The notes beneath the pieces are model-generated. The model was not told the DNA's origin. It searched no databases and saw only the letters and a list, made by a program, of their open reading frames with translations. The translations under genes and the position numbers were made by a program. A DNA stretch of 64,000 nucleotides from positions 4,094,001 to 4,158,000 of the forward strand of contig NZ_CP082944.1 in assembly GCF_019933155.2 (NCBI RefSeq). The letters are read 5' to 3'. Shown one piece after another: positions 45,467 through 54,006 of the stretch (positions within the stretch are counted from its first letter, which is position 1; each line of letters begins with the position of its first letter). Source of the DNA: Metabacillus dongyingensis (lineage in GTDB: Bacteria > Bacillota > Bacilli > Bacillales > Bacillaceae).

Positions 45467-46591
45467 TTATGCAGACTTCTGTACTTTATTCTCAACAAAT
45501 TCTGACTGAACAGTACGCTTTGATTTTTTGATTTTCGGTACAGGTATGATAAAGCCGCTAAGCGGTATAAATTGCAGGATCCGGATAAACAGGACTGCAA
45601 TCAGCATAACCGCTGCAAACATCAGAGGTACATTTGCTACTGTCCAATAATGTTTCGGCATATGATTCGCAAATAGATACAGGATCATCGGATGAATGAG
45701 ATAAATACCCATTGAATATTGCCCAATTAGCTTCAGCGATTTATTAATCACTCTCCACTTTGACAGCAGAGGATATATGCCTATTGTAGCAATACATAGG
45801 AGCGGAAGGTTGATCAAATTTGTCAGCCTCCGGTTTGATACTTGTCCAGTCACCTTGTACTCTACAACTGCTCCGGCAGAAATAATCAGAGCAAGAGCAA
45901 GCATTTGCCAAGGACGTTTTGTTGCAAAACGGACAATTTCTTCCCAAAAGTAAGCTAGTACACCGCCAAATGCAAAATAAAACACCCAGATCGGCATAAA
46001 TGTTTTACTGGCTAAAAACTCTCCCAAGTCCCCTTCTATTCCCGGGTTAAATCCAAAAAATTTATAACTGATTATGAGAGCAATAAATGCAAATACAAGC
46101 ATTAGCGTCTTTGTCCGAAACAGCTTTTGTATAAAAGGGAAAATAAAATAAAACTGAACAACAATGGCAACAAAATAGAGATGATAAAAAGATTCTCCCA
46201 TCAGAATCTTCTTTAATTCTTCCCAAAGATCTCCGGCGGCCTGATTATCATAATGGTAAGTAAGAACACGGTATACCAAGCTCCAGATCAGAAAAGGCAT
46301 CAGGATTTTAGAAAAGCGTGATTTAAGAAAGCTTCCCATTTCAAAGCCCTTCCTCTTTACCTGGTAAAAAAGGAGAAAACCGCTGATGACAGCGAATGTC
46401 GTAGTACCAAACCTGCCTAACTGATTAAGAAAATACGTAAACCAGTGCCATGTTTGTTCATTAGCATAATAATGTGTCGCAGTTACATGTACTCCTACTA
46501 CTGCGATGCAGGCAAATGCCCTTAAGAAATGAATCTCAAAAATGTAATTTCTGCTTTTTTTACTCGTTGCACCTGTTGACTGAGCAGACAT
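45467..46591 (-). CDS. Acyltransferase-3 family membrane protein
   Basis: A 374-residue integral membrane acyltransferase with about ten helices (NodX/OafA/IcaC family). The first helix carries the signature His in FLRAFACIAVVGVHVTATHY; RFGTTTFAVISGFLLFY follows. C-terminal tail rich in Lys. These enzymes O-acetylate cell-surface sugars; the target is unknown. GGGAGG precedes the start. A cre-like site lies in the divergent region upstream. Confidence 0.85.
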   Translation of the reverse strand: MSAQSTGATSKKSRNYIFEIHFLRAFACIAVVGVHVTATHYYANEQTWHWFTYFLNQLGRFGTTTFAVISGFLLFYQVKRKGFEMGSFLKSRFSKILMPFLIWSLVYRVLTYHYDNQAAGDLWEELKKILMGESFYHLYFVAIVVQFYFIFPFIQKLFRTKTLMLVFAFIALIISYKFFGFNPGIEGDLGEFLASKTFMPIWVFYFAFGGVLAYFWEEIVRFATKRPWQMLALALIISAGAVVEYKVTGQVSNRRLTNLINLPLLCIATIGIYPLLSKWRVINKSLKLIGQYSMGIYLIHPMILYLFANHMPKHYWTVANVPLMFAAVMLIAVLFIRILQFIPLSGFIIPVPKIKKSKRTVQSEFVENKVQKSA

Positions 46592-46937
46592 TCATTTTTT
46601 CCCTCCCTTTTTCTAAAGTCCCATTTTAGTTTAATTGGAATCATCATACAAGTGGTTGTTTTTGTAAAAAAGCGTTCTTTAGAACGGAATCTGCAAAGGT
46701 GACATATGATACAAGTTTTTATTTTGTAAGCGCTTTATCAACTGTGGCTGTATGTAAGTTTTTATACCCATAAAAACTCCTTCTGAAAAAGTCGGTTGAA
46801 TGGTCATTGATATTTGGTAAATGTTTCTTTTTTATGAGAAATGAAGGAATTTGTTATCATTGCTAATGAACCTGAAGAATCACATTTCAAAATTAACACA
46901 TCCTAACACTATCTTTTCAACAAAGGCGTGTTAATCA
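46592..46937. other. Divergent intergenic region with a cre-like site
   Basis: About 345 bases between divergent genes. TGTAAGCGCTTTAT at 46735-46748 matches the cre consensus with one mismatch, ~145 bases from the acyltransferase start and ~190 from the oxidoreductase start. No other structure or frame is supported. Confidence 0.45.
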
Positions 46938-47837
46938 ATGAAAAATACATACGAATGCATTATCATCGGCGCAGGTATTGCAGGTCTTCAGGCTGCTATA
47001 CAGCTTGGACGCTATAATCGCAGGGTTCTGGTGATTGATTCAGGTTCAGGCCGTTCTTCTTTATGCAGGAGCTACCATAATATTTTAGGATGGCCTGAGG
47101 GCGTAAGCGGAAAAACGCTTCGTGAACTTGGTAAAGGACAGGCAGAACGGTCAGGTGTTCATTTCTTAAATGGGTATGCAACAAGTGTCAGTAAAGCTGA
47201 TTCTATCTTTCATGTGAAGACAGAAAATGGTGAGAGTTATAAGGCAATGAGAATTTTACTGGCTACCGGCTTAACTGATCGCCTGCCTCACTTGCCTAAT
47301 TTGTACCCATGTCTTGGGATTAGTATTTATGTCTGCCCTGACTGTGACGGCTATGAGGTGCAGGGAAAAAAAACATTGGTGCTAGGATCAGGGTCTTCTG
47401 GAGCTAATATGGCTCTCACTCTTACATATTGGACAAAAGATCTTACCTATATCAATCATGAAAAAGAAGATTTGCCTGAGGATCTAAAAATGAAATTGCG
47501 TGAAGAAGGGATTGGCTGCGTGGATGAAGCAATTGATTCTGTATTAGTAAATGGATCTTCTGCGTTTACAGGAGTTCAGCTCTCTGATGGAAGAAGGATA
47601 TACGGTGACCGTGCATTTGCTGCGTTTGGAGGCAATACTGTTCATTCTGAATTGGCCGGAATGCTCGGAGCAGAAAGACTCGAGAACAAGCATGTAGTGG
47701 TGAATCCAAGAACTAAAGAGACGAGTGTCCGGCATGTCTGGGCTGCTGGAGATGTCGGAGTTCATTCTGAACAAGTTACGATTGCCATGGGAGATGGCTG
47801 TCAGGCTGCAATTTGGATTCACAAGAGTTTGCTTTAG
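46938..47837 (+). CDS. Thioredoxin reductase-like FAD/NAD(P)-dependent oxidoreductase
   Basis: A 299-residue flavoprotein. FAD-binding Gly motif IIGAGIAGLQAAIQLGRY near the N-terminus, redox-active CPDC in VCPDCDGYE (~residue 135), a second Gly motif LVLGSGSSGANMA for NAD(P), and the late VWAAGDV. Same layout as TrxB but the CxxC is C-P-D-C instead of C-A-T/V-C, as in the larger TrxR-like oxidoreductase families. Reductant partner unknown; single gene. Confidence 0.86.
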   Translation: MKNTYECIIIGAGIAGLQAAIQLGRYNRRVLVIDSGSGRSSLCRSYHNILGWPEGVSGKTLRELGKGQAERSGVHFLNGYATSVSKADSIFHVKTENGESYKAMRILLATGLTDRLPHLPNLYPCLGISIYVCPDCDGYEVQGKKTLVLGSGSSGANMALTLTYWTKDLTYINHEKEDLPEDLKMKLREEGIGCVDEAIDSVLVNGSSAFTGVQLSDGRRIYGDRAFAAFGGNTVHSELAGMLGAERLENKHVVVNPRTKETSVRHVWAAGDVGVHSEQVTIAMGDGCQAAIWIHKSLL

Positions 47838-47894
47838 CAGGATACATTTAAAAATGGAAGATAAAAAGGGGAAATAGGGAGATAAATGGCTGAA

Positions 47895-47925
47895 ATCCAT
47901 TGATAATATCCGAAAATCAATGGAT
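47895..47925. terminator. Inverted repeat between convergent genes
   Basis: ATCCATTGAT-N11-ATCAATGGAT, perfect 10-bp arms, without a T-run. It lies 58 bases past the oxidoreductase stop and just upstream of the FabF terminator; probably an end-of-transcript hairpin. Confidence 0.5.
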
Positions 47926-47937
47926 AAACTGCATATG

Positions 47938-47962
47938 AAAAGCCGGCTCATCAGCCGGCTAA
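47938..47962 (-). terminator. Terminator of fabF
   Basis: AGCCGGC-tgatga-GCCGGCT followed by TTTTC on the minus strand, a few bases after the stop at 47966. Confidence 0.85.
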
Positions 47963-47965
47963 CTT

Positions 47966-49201
47966 CTAATTATATTTTTTAAAAACAAGCGTCACGTTAT
48001 GACCGCCAAATCCAAGTGAATTGCTTAAAACAGTGTTCAGGTCCTGATTTCTTGCTTCATTCGGAACGTAATCCAAATCAAGTTCAGGATCGGCTGTCTC
48101 ATAATTTATTGTAGGCGGAATCACCTTATCTCTAATAGCCATGACAGAAAAAATAGCTTCTATAGCACCGGCTGCACCCAGCAGGTGACCTGTCATGGAC
48201 TTGGTTGAGGAAATTTGGAGCTTATAGGCATGACGGCCGAAGACGGCTTTGATGGCCTGTGTTTCGTAAAGATCATTATAATGAGTGCTTGTGCCATGAG
48301 CATTAATATAATCTACATCTTCAGGCTTTAATTCTGCATCCTGCAGCGCCATTATCATCGAACGCTGACCGCCTTCGCCTTCTGGTGCAGGTGTTGTAAT
48401 ATGGAAAGCATCACCTGTTGCCCCATACCCGGCAATTTCTCCATAGATCTTGGCTCCCCTGGCCAGTGCATGATTAAGCTCTTCAAGTATTAAAATGCCT
48501 GCCCCCTCTCCGATAACAAATCCATTTCTGTTTTTATCAAAAGGCCTGGAGGCTGTTTGAGGATCAGGATTTGCAGACAAGGCTGTCATATTTGAAAACC
48601 CGGCAACCGTCATTGGAGTAATGGCTGCTTCTGTTCCGCCGGTAATCATGACATCCGCATCTCCCCGCTGTATCACTTTAAAGGAATCTCCTATTGAATT
48701 AGCCCCGCTCGCACAGGCCGTTACTGTACAAGAGTTGATTCCTTTTGCACCAAGCTCAATAGATACTCTCCCAGCTGCAAGGTCAGGAATCAGCATTGGA
48801 ATAATAAAGGGGCTTACCCGTCTTACACCTTTGTCCAGAAATTTAATGTGCTGCTCTTCAAACTCTCCTAAACCGCCGATGCCCGAACCAATCCAGACTC
48901 CGACTCTCTCTGCATTGTTTTCATCAATTGTAAGCTCAGCATCTTTCACAGCCATTTTGCTTGCAGCTACAGCCAGCTGAGTAAACCTGCCCATTCTTCG
49001 CGCTTCTTTCATATCCATATACTCTTCGGGTTTAAAATCTTTTACTTCTGCAGCAACTTTCACGTTATAGATACTAGAATCAATATGAGATAAGGGTCCA
49101 ATTCCGCTTATCCCTTTTTTAATGCGGTCAAAGCTTTCTTCCGCTGTATTTCCAACCGGAGTGATGGCTCCAAGACCTGTTACAACAACTCTTTTTTTCA
49201 T
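47966..49201 (-). CDS. fabF: 3-oxoacyl-[acyl-carrier-protein] synthase II
   Basis: A 411-residue condensing enzyme for fatty-acid elongation in the cytoplasm. Catalytic triad Cys163 (TACASG), His303 ([11 protein letters not shown]) and His near 340 (GHLLGAAG), plus the C-terminal NSLGFGGHN. Length matches FabF exactly. In B. subtilis fabF follows fabH; here fabH is absent and the gene stands alone, so it may be a second copy. No FapR box is evident. Upstream residues [17 protein letters not shown] fix the start. Confidence 0.94.
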   Translation of the reverse strand: MKKRVVVTGLGAITPVGNTAEESFDRIKKGISGIGPLSHIDSSIYNVKVAAEVKDFKPEEYMDMKEARRMGRFTQLAVAASKMAVKDAELTIDENNAERVGVWIGSGIGGLGEFEEQHIKFLDKGVRRVSPFIIPMLIPDLAAGRVSIELGAKGINSCTVTACASGANSIGDSFKVIQRGDADVMITGGTEAAITPMTVAGFSNMTALSANPDPQTASRPFDKNRNGFVIGEGAGILILEELNHALARGAKIYGEIAGYGATGDAFHITTPAPEGEGGQRSMIMALQDAELKPEDVDYINAHGTSTHYNDLYETQAIKAVFGRHAYKLQISSTKSMTGHLLGAAGAIEAIFSVMAIRDKVIPPTINYETADPELDLDYVPNEARNQDLNTVLSNSLGFGGHNVTLVFKKYN

Positions 49202-49338
49202 GCTAAATCCCCTCCCTGAAAATGTTTCTGTATAGACTATTTTACCATCAAGCTTCAGGCACTTGCCACCAATCCTCTTCTATTAAAGAAATAACAGCTA
49301 ATCATTGAAAAAATAGTTTAAAAGACTTAGTATTTAAT

Positions 49339-49356
49339 TAGTAAGGGAATTTACTA
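49339..49356 (+). promoter_or_regulatory. Short dyad upstream of the TerD gene
   Basis: TAGTAA-gggaat-TTACTA, 6-bp arms, 54 bases before the start. Low-information candidate operator in an AT-rich leader. Confidence 0.3.
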
Positions 49357-49409
49357 TTTTTACATATTTTTGAAATAATTTAAAATTTACCTAAGGAGTG
49401 AACAATTGA

Positions 49410-50831
49410 ATGGGTGTTACGCTCAGCAAAGGTCAAAAAGTTGATTTAACAAAGACCAATCCTGGTCTTCAGAATGTCATTGTAGGATTAGGATGGGACG
49501 TGAGCCAGCATGGATCTACGTACGATCTCGATGCTTCGGCGTTTTTGCTGGGACAGTCCGGCAAAGTAAATAGTGATCTTGACTTCGTTTTTTACAATAA
49601 TCCGAACGGCGGAAATAGCTCGATTCTATACACTGGTGATAATCGCACAGGTGCAGGACATCAGGATGATGAACAAATTCAGATTCATTTAACAGCTGTT
49701 CCCCAGTCCATTCACCGCATTGCCTTTACAATCACAATTCATGATGCACAAATGAAGCAGCAAAACTTCGGACAAGTCCAAAATGCATATGTGCGAATCT
49801 TTAATCCTGCTAATAATGAAGAGCTCATTCGATTTAATCTTGGCAGAGACTTCACAGTTGAAACAGCGATTGTGGCAGCAGAGCTTTACCGACATAACGG
49901 CGAATGGAAATTCAATGCGATTGCAAGCGGCTTCCAAGGCGGCCTTGCAGCATTGTGCCGCAATTTCGGGGTATCTGTTGATGATGAGCCTGCACCAGCG
50001 GCAGGAATTCATTCACAAGGATTTCAGCAAAACCAGGCTCAGCCTTCATACTCCCAGCCTTCACCAGTATACGGGCAGCAGAATCAGGCATTTGGACAGC
50101 AGAGTCCGTCCTATAATCAGCAAACTCCATCGTTTGGTCAACCTGCGCATGGTCAAACAAATTCTCAGCCTCCTGCTCAAGGATCACAGACATACAGCGG
50201 CGAGAACATCAGCTGTATCCGCTGTCATTCAACAAATGTCCGGACAGGCGAAAAAGGATTTGGTCTTGGTAAAGCGGCTGTCGGCGGATTAATTCTTGGT
50301 CCTGTCGGATTATTGGGAGGATTTATCGGAAAAAACAAGCTGAAGTTCACATGCAACAGCTGCGGAAATTCCTGGTCTCCAAATCAGACGGATTATGCAG
50401 ACTGGGCCAACCAGCAAAAAAGAAAAGCAATGGAATTGTTTCAGAAATACAAGAGCCAGGATGTGCTTGAAGCTGTAGTTTCCGCATGCGCACTAGTAGG
50501 AATGGCAGATGGCAGATTAGATCCGGCAGAACGCCAAAAAATGATGGAATTTGTGAATCAGAGTGAGGAATTGCGCGTTTTTGATACAAATAAAGTCATT
50601 CAGCAGTTCAATCTATATGTACAGCGCATTGAAAGGGATCCTATGATCGGCCGTGCTGAAGCATTTAAAGCACTTGGCAAAGTCAGATCAAAGCCTGAAA
50701 TTGCAAGACTTGTTGCACGCTACTGCATCGCAATTGGCTATGCTGACGGTCATTTCGACCACAATGAACAAAGAGTGGTAGCTGATATCTGCAATGAACT
50801 CGGATTGAATCCGAATGAATTTCTTTCTTAA
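49410..50831 (+). CDS. TerD-zinc ribbon-TerB fusion protein
   Basis: A 473-residue multidomain protein. Residues 1-190 are a TerD domain (GVTLSKGQKVDLTKTNPGLQ, GLGWDVSQHGSTYDLDASAF, DDEQIQIHL, FNAIASGFQGGLAAL), which binds Ca2+. Residues ~195-270 are a Gln/Pro/Ser linker. A zinc ribbon follows (CIRCHSTN ... CNSCGNSW) with a Gly-rich hydrophobic stretch between the Cys pairs (GGLILGPVGLLGGFIGKN). Residues ~345-473 resemble TerB (GMADGRLDPAERQ, GYADGHFDHNEQRVV). TerD/TerB proteins act in tellurite, phage and envelope stress responses. TerD and TerB are usually separate genes. AAGGAG precedes the ATG. Confidence 0.85.
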   Translation: MGVTLSKGQKVDLTKTNPGLQNVIVGLGWDVSQHGSTYDLDASAFLLGQSGKVNSDLDFVFYNNPNGGNSSILYTGDNRTGAGHQDDEQIQIHLTAVPQSIHRIAFTITIHDAQMKQQNFGQVQNAYVRIFNPANNEELIRFNLGRDFTVETAIVAAELYRHNGEWKFNAIASGFQGGLAALCRNFGVSVDDEPAPAAGIHSQGFQQNQAQPSYSQPSPVYGQQNQAFGQQSPSYNQQTPSFGQPAHGQTNSQPPAQGSQTYSGENISCIRCHSTNVRTGEKGFGLGKAAVGGLILGPVGLLGGFIGKNKLKFTCNSCGNSWSPNQTDYADWANQQKRKAMELFQKYKSQDVLEAVVSACALVGMADGRLDPAERQKMMEFVNQSEELRVFDTNKVIQQFNLYVQRIERDPMIGRAEAFKALGKVRSKPEIARLVARYCIAIGYADGHFDHNEQRVVADICNELGLNPNEFLS

Positions 50832-50950
50832 AAAAGCGGATGGCCTCGGTCTGCTCCGATAGGCAGATAAGGATCGGCGGATAAGTCCGGTTTTGACTTT
50901 ATTGGAGGAGATGTTCTGACCAGGTGCTAGTCGCTGGAGCTAGACATGAA
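50832..50950. repeat. Probable fragment of a Bacillaceae interspersed repeat
   Basis: GGTGCTAGTCGCTGGAGC followed by TAGACAT resembles a short GC-richer element (reverse: TGTCTAGCTCCAGCG) that recurs in many Bacillaceae intergenic regions, as I recall it. The preceding bases are GC-richer than the flanks and carry no gene. Confidence 0.4.
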
Positions 50951-50988
50951 TAAGCAAACCTATATACTTTTTTATCCATAAAAAAATG

Positions 50989-51017
50989 GAACCCCTGATC
51001 GATCAGGGGTTCTTTTT
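50989..51017. terminator. Bidirectional terminator
   Basis: GAACCCCTGATC-GATCAGGGGTTC perfect palindrome with TTTTT on the plus side and T-rich sequence on the minus side; between the TerD gene and the small HTH gene. Confidence 0.9.
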
Positions 51018-51105
51018 CACTTAAAAATAGTCTGTTACCTTTTCTCACGCATTTAGAGTACTTTTGATTTTTCTATAGTAGAATAAGAGAAAATCAGAAA
51101 AAAAT

Positions 51106-51324
51106 TTATCCTTCCCTGATCATATAAACCCCTCTTCTTGGTTTTACGACAGAAGGATAGCGCTCGATAACCTTTACCATAAACGCGGAGGGAGACGATA
51201 CCCTTTTGCCCGTTTGTGCTTCCAGATCATCTGCAATTTGTTTAGGAGTAGCTACTTTTCTGTTCCTTAAAAGGTGAAAAGCAGCTGCAATCAATTCATT
51301 TGACTCTTTTTTTGTATATCTCAC
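51106..51324 (-). CDS. Small HTH-like protein
   Basis: A 72-residue basic protein starting at GTG 51324 with GGAGAACT just before it. KVATPKQIADDLEAQTGKRVSSPSAFMVKVI reads as a compact helix-turn-helix, followed by a PRRGVYMI wing. Likely a small DNA-binding or modifier protein; I do not recognise a named family. It is monocistronic. Confidence 0.6.
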   Translation of the reverse strand: MRYTKKESNELIAAAFHLLRNRKVATPKQIADDLEAQTGKRVSSPSAFMVKVIERYPSVVKPRRGVYMIREG

Positions 51325-51393
51325 AGTTCTCCATCCCCTTCTGATAAAAATCCTATTTTTTCTATTTTACTTGGAAATCCCCCTTAAATCTAC

Positions 51394-51409
51394 AACGTTT
51401 TAAAACGTT
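51394..51409. promoter_or_regulatory. 16-bp perfect palindrome
   Basis: AACGTTTTAAAACGTT, closely followed by AAAGCGTT. It lies 70 bases upstream of the small HTH gene and 125 bases before the divergent amidohydrolase, so it may be an operator for either. Confidence 0.6.
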
Positions 51410-51533
51410 AAAGCGTTGATTCATATTTTTACTATATTCCTATATTAACTTTTTATTACCTCTTATTTTATAAAATTCTCACTCAGAAAGTTGCATATAA
51501 TGAATTCATGTCACTTTAAGGCGGAGGTTTTCT

Positions 51534-52862
51534 ATGGGCTCTCTTCTTATTAAAAATGCTGAGATCATTACAATGAATGAACAGAATGATATTTTCACAG
51601 GAGATATTTTCATAAAAGATGATCTGATTGCAGCGATTGGAACCAATCTGCAGAACCCTGCTGAAAAAGTCATTGATGCTGCGAGGCGGACTATTATTCC
51701 GGGGTTTGTTCAAACACATATTCACTTATGCCAGACTCTATTCCGCGGCAGAGGAGACGATCTTGAGTTATTGGATTGGCTGAAAAAAAGAATTTGGCCT
51801 CTTGAAGCATCCCATGACGGGGAATCTGTCTATTATTCTGCGATGCTTGGAATTGGGGAATTGATTCAAAGCGGTACCACAACCATCGTTGATATGGAAA
51901 CCGTACACCATACCGATTTTGCTTTTCAGGCCATTGCTGCTAGCGGAATACGTGCGTTATCAGGAAAAGTCATGATGGATAAAGGATTTGACGTGCCGGC
52001 AGGACTTAGAGAGAAAACGGAGACCTCAATCCAGGAAAGTGTTGATTTGCTTGCGAAATGGAATTTATATGATAACGGCAGGATCCGTTATGCTTTTTCT
52101 CCGAGGTTTGTCATTTCCTGCACAGAGCAGCTGTTAAAGGAAGTAAGAGGATTATCGATTGAATATGATGTGAAAGTACATACACATGCTTCTGAAAATC
52201 AAGAAGAAATTAAGATCGTTCTTGAAGAAACAGGCATGAGAAACATCGTCTATTTAGATCATCTCGGTCTTGCGAATGAACGCCTTATTCTTGCCCACTG
52301 CGTCTGGCTGGATGAGAATGAGAAGCGGATTATTAAAGAACGCGGCATACATGTAAGCCATTGTCCCGGTTCAAATCTTAAACTCGCTTCCGGTGTAGCA
52401 GATACAAAGGGACTTCTCGATATGAATGTGAGTTTAAGTCTTGGAGCTGATGGTGCTCCCTGCAATAATAACCTGGATATGTTTAATGAAATGAGGCTTG
52501 CTGCCCTTCTTCAAAAGCCGATTCATGGCCCTGCAGCCATGGATGCGAAAACGGTTTTTAAAATGGCGACGATTGGCGGAGCAAAGGCCGTTGGCTTAGA
52601 AGATGAAATCGGCAGCCTTGAGATTGGGAAAAAAGCAGATATGGTCATTCTGAATCTCAATCAGTTCCACACATACCCTTCAGAAGCAGATACAATTTCA
52701 AGAATTGTTTACTCTGCCGGACGAGGTGATGTTGAGACAACAATCATTAATGGAAAAATCGTGATGGAAAACGGATTCATGAAAACAATGAATAAGGAAG
52801 TCATATTAAGAGAAGCCAACCGCTCCATTCATCGCCTGCTGAAAAGAGCGGCATTGACTTAG
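51534..52862 (+). CDS. Metal-dependent amidohydrolase, S-adenosylhomocysteine/5'-deoxyadenosine deaminase type
   Basis: A 442-residue enzyme of the TrzN/MtaD-like branch. Metal ligands: HIHLCQTLFRG (H-x-H), THASEN, AHCVWLDE and GADGAPCNNN (Asp). C-terminal KKADMVILNLNQFHT and a beta-strand jelly roll close the barrel. Homologues deaminate 5'-methylthioadenosine, S-adenosylhomocysteine or 5'-deoxyadenosine; the substrate here is inferred. GGAGG precedes the ATG at six bases. The small membrane protein starts 39 bases after its stop and may share the transcript. Confidence 0.87.
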   Translation: MGSLLIKNAEIITMNEQNDIFTGDIFIKDDLIAAIGTNLQNPAEKVIDAARRTIIPGFVQTHIHLCQTLFRGRGDDLELLDWLKKRIWPLEASHDGESVYYSAMLGIGELIQSGTTTIVDMETVHHTDFAFQAIAASGIRALSGKVMMDKGFDVPAGLREKTETSIQESVDLLAKWNLYDNGRIRYAFSPRFVISCTEQLLKEVRGLSIEYDVKVHTHASENQEEIKIVLEETGMRNIVYLDHLGLANERLILAHCVWLDENEKRIIKERGIHVSHCPGSNLKLASGVADTKGLLDMNVSLSLGADGAPCNNNLDMFNEMRLAALLQKPIHGPAAMDAKTVFKMATIGGAKAVGLEDEIGSLEIGKKADMVILNLNQFHTYPSEADTISRIVYSAGRGDVETTIINGKIVMENGFMKTMNKEVILREANRSIHRLLKRAALT

Positions 52863-52901
52863 TGAGGTATAATAGAATCATCACCTTATAGAAATGAGTG
52901 A

Positions 52902-53330
52902 ATGATTCTGAAAGATTTTATTAAGCTTATAGCTGAAATCGTTAATAATATACACGATATGATCAATGCGGCTGCCTACCAGACGCTTGGACTGAACGTG
53001 ACAGATAAAGATTTGCATTTTTGGATTATGGGCATTATCGGAATGGGCGTATTTGTGTTCGTTTATCTATTATCTAAATGGCTGTCAAAGCTGCCATTCG
53101 GCATTACTGCTCTCTCATTCTTTTATACACTGACATTTATGTTTGTTCTCGTATTTGGAATAGAGATACAGCAGGCCCTGACTAATAGAGGCAACATGGA
53201 ATTTATAGATGCTATAGTAGGACTTTGGGGATTTGTTGCCATGTTCTTGATTTATATTGGACTCATTCTTGCATTCTTGATCATCAGAGGTATTTTCAAG
53301 CGTGACAAAAATGAGGATGTTGATCTGTAA
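52902..53330 (+). CDS. Four-helix membrane protein of unknown function
   Basis: A 142-residue integral membrane protein: amphipathic N-terminus, then helices near residues 40-58, 66-88 and 106-130 and a basic C-terminus (GIFKRDKNEDVDL). The ribosome-binding site is weak (GAGTGA). A terminator follows immediately. I do not recognise the family. Confidence 0.65.
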   Translation: MILKDFIKLIAEIVNNIHDMINAAAYQTLGLNVTDKDLHFWIMGIIGMGVFVFVYLLSKWLSKLPFGITALSFFYTLTFMFVLVFGIEIQQALTNRGNMEFIDAIVGLWGFVAMFLIYIGLILAFLIIRGIFKRDKNEDVDL

Positions 53331-53357
53331 GAGCTCTCCTGCGGGGGCTCTTTTCTT
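53329..53357 (+). terminator. Rho-independent terminator
   Basis: AAGAGCtctcctgcggGGGCTCTT hairpin followed by TTCTTTTT. Confidence 0.8.
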
Positions 53358-53459
53358 TTTAGAATGGTGCCTTAGAAATCGGAAAAAGCGAAATCCATGC
53401 CCCCAATTTCTTATGCTGTTATCGCAGCTTATCTGGTCAATAGTCTGTGCCTATTAAAT

Positions 53460-53525
53460 GTTTATCAGTCTATTTTCAAGTTTTATCAGCGTAAATCGAG
53501 AGTTTATCAGTATTAATTATTTACC
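53460..53525. repeat. Degenerate TTTATCAG direct repeats
   Basis: GTTTATCAG or GTTTTATCAG occurs three times at 20-22-base spacing (53460, 53480, 53502). The intervening bases differ. Similar TTTATCAG-bearing arrays occur in Bacillaceae intergenic DNA, by recall. The gap 53358-53686 otherwise holds only this, an 8-C tract near 53552, and the cre box. Confidence 0.55.
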
Positions 53526-53654
53526 CCGAAACCACTCAATTAGGTTCTCCGCCCCCCCCAAAATATTTTTCTGCTCTTACGTCGACAGCTTATACATATT
53601 TCAAAAAAAACTCCATACCTATTACTAAGTTCGTATATTTTTTACAAACTTTAA

Positions 53655-53668
53655 TGTAATCGCTTACA
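53655..53668 (+). promoter_or_regulatory. cre box at licB
   Basis: TGTAATCGCTTACA satisfies the TGTAANCGNTNWCA consensus at every position and touches the AAAGGAGG ribosome-binding site. A bound CcpA would act as a roadblock. Confidence 0.82.
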
Positions 53669-53686
53669 AAGGAGGGTGCTGTTAGA

Positions 53687-54001
53687 GTGAATATTTTACT
53701 ATGCTGTGCTGCTGGGATGTCAACAAGCCTGCTTGTTTCTAAAATGGAAGCAAGCGCGAAGGAGCAAGGACTTGATTGCAGGATATGGGCTGTTGGCGCC
53801 AGTGAAGTAAACAAGCATTTGGATCAGGCGGATGTCCTGCTCGTAGGACCGCAAGTCCGCTATTTGCTGCCGCAATTAAAGACAAAGGGGCAGGAACGCG
53901 GAATTCCGGTTGATTCCATCAATATGCTGCATTATGGAACATGCAATGGAAAGGAAGTTCTAAATTTTGCGCTTGGACTTATTAATTCAGCTAAGGGGTG
54001 A
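53687..54001 (+). CDS. licB: PTS lichenan/cellobiose-specific EIIB
   Basis: A 104-residue EIIB of the Lac/Cel family. The phosphorylated Cys is Cys7 in [17 protein letters not shown] start with AAAGGAGG eleven bases upstream. First gene of licBCAH; it transfers phosphate from EIIA to the sugar during uptake. Its stop overlaps the region before licC. Confidence 0.92.
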   Translation: MNILLCCAAGMSTSLLVSKMEASAKEQGLDCRIWAVGASEVNKHLDQADVLLVGPQVRYLLPQLKTKGQERGIPVDSINMLHYGTCNGKEVLNFALGLINSAKG

Positions 54002-54006
54002 CTAGA

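Noticed and set aside
49290..49360. FapR-type site upstream of fabF
   Set aside because: TTAGTA occurs as direct copies, not the inverted TTAGTAC-N-TACTAA form, and lies about 100 bases upstream of fabF beside the divergent TerD gene.
53655..53668. lic promoter -10 at TATATT 53634-53639
   Set aside because: No acceptable -35 hexamer at 16-18 bases; left uncalled.
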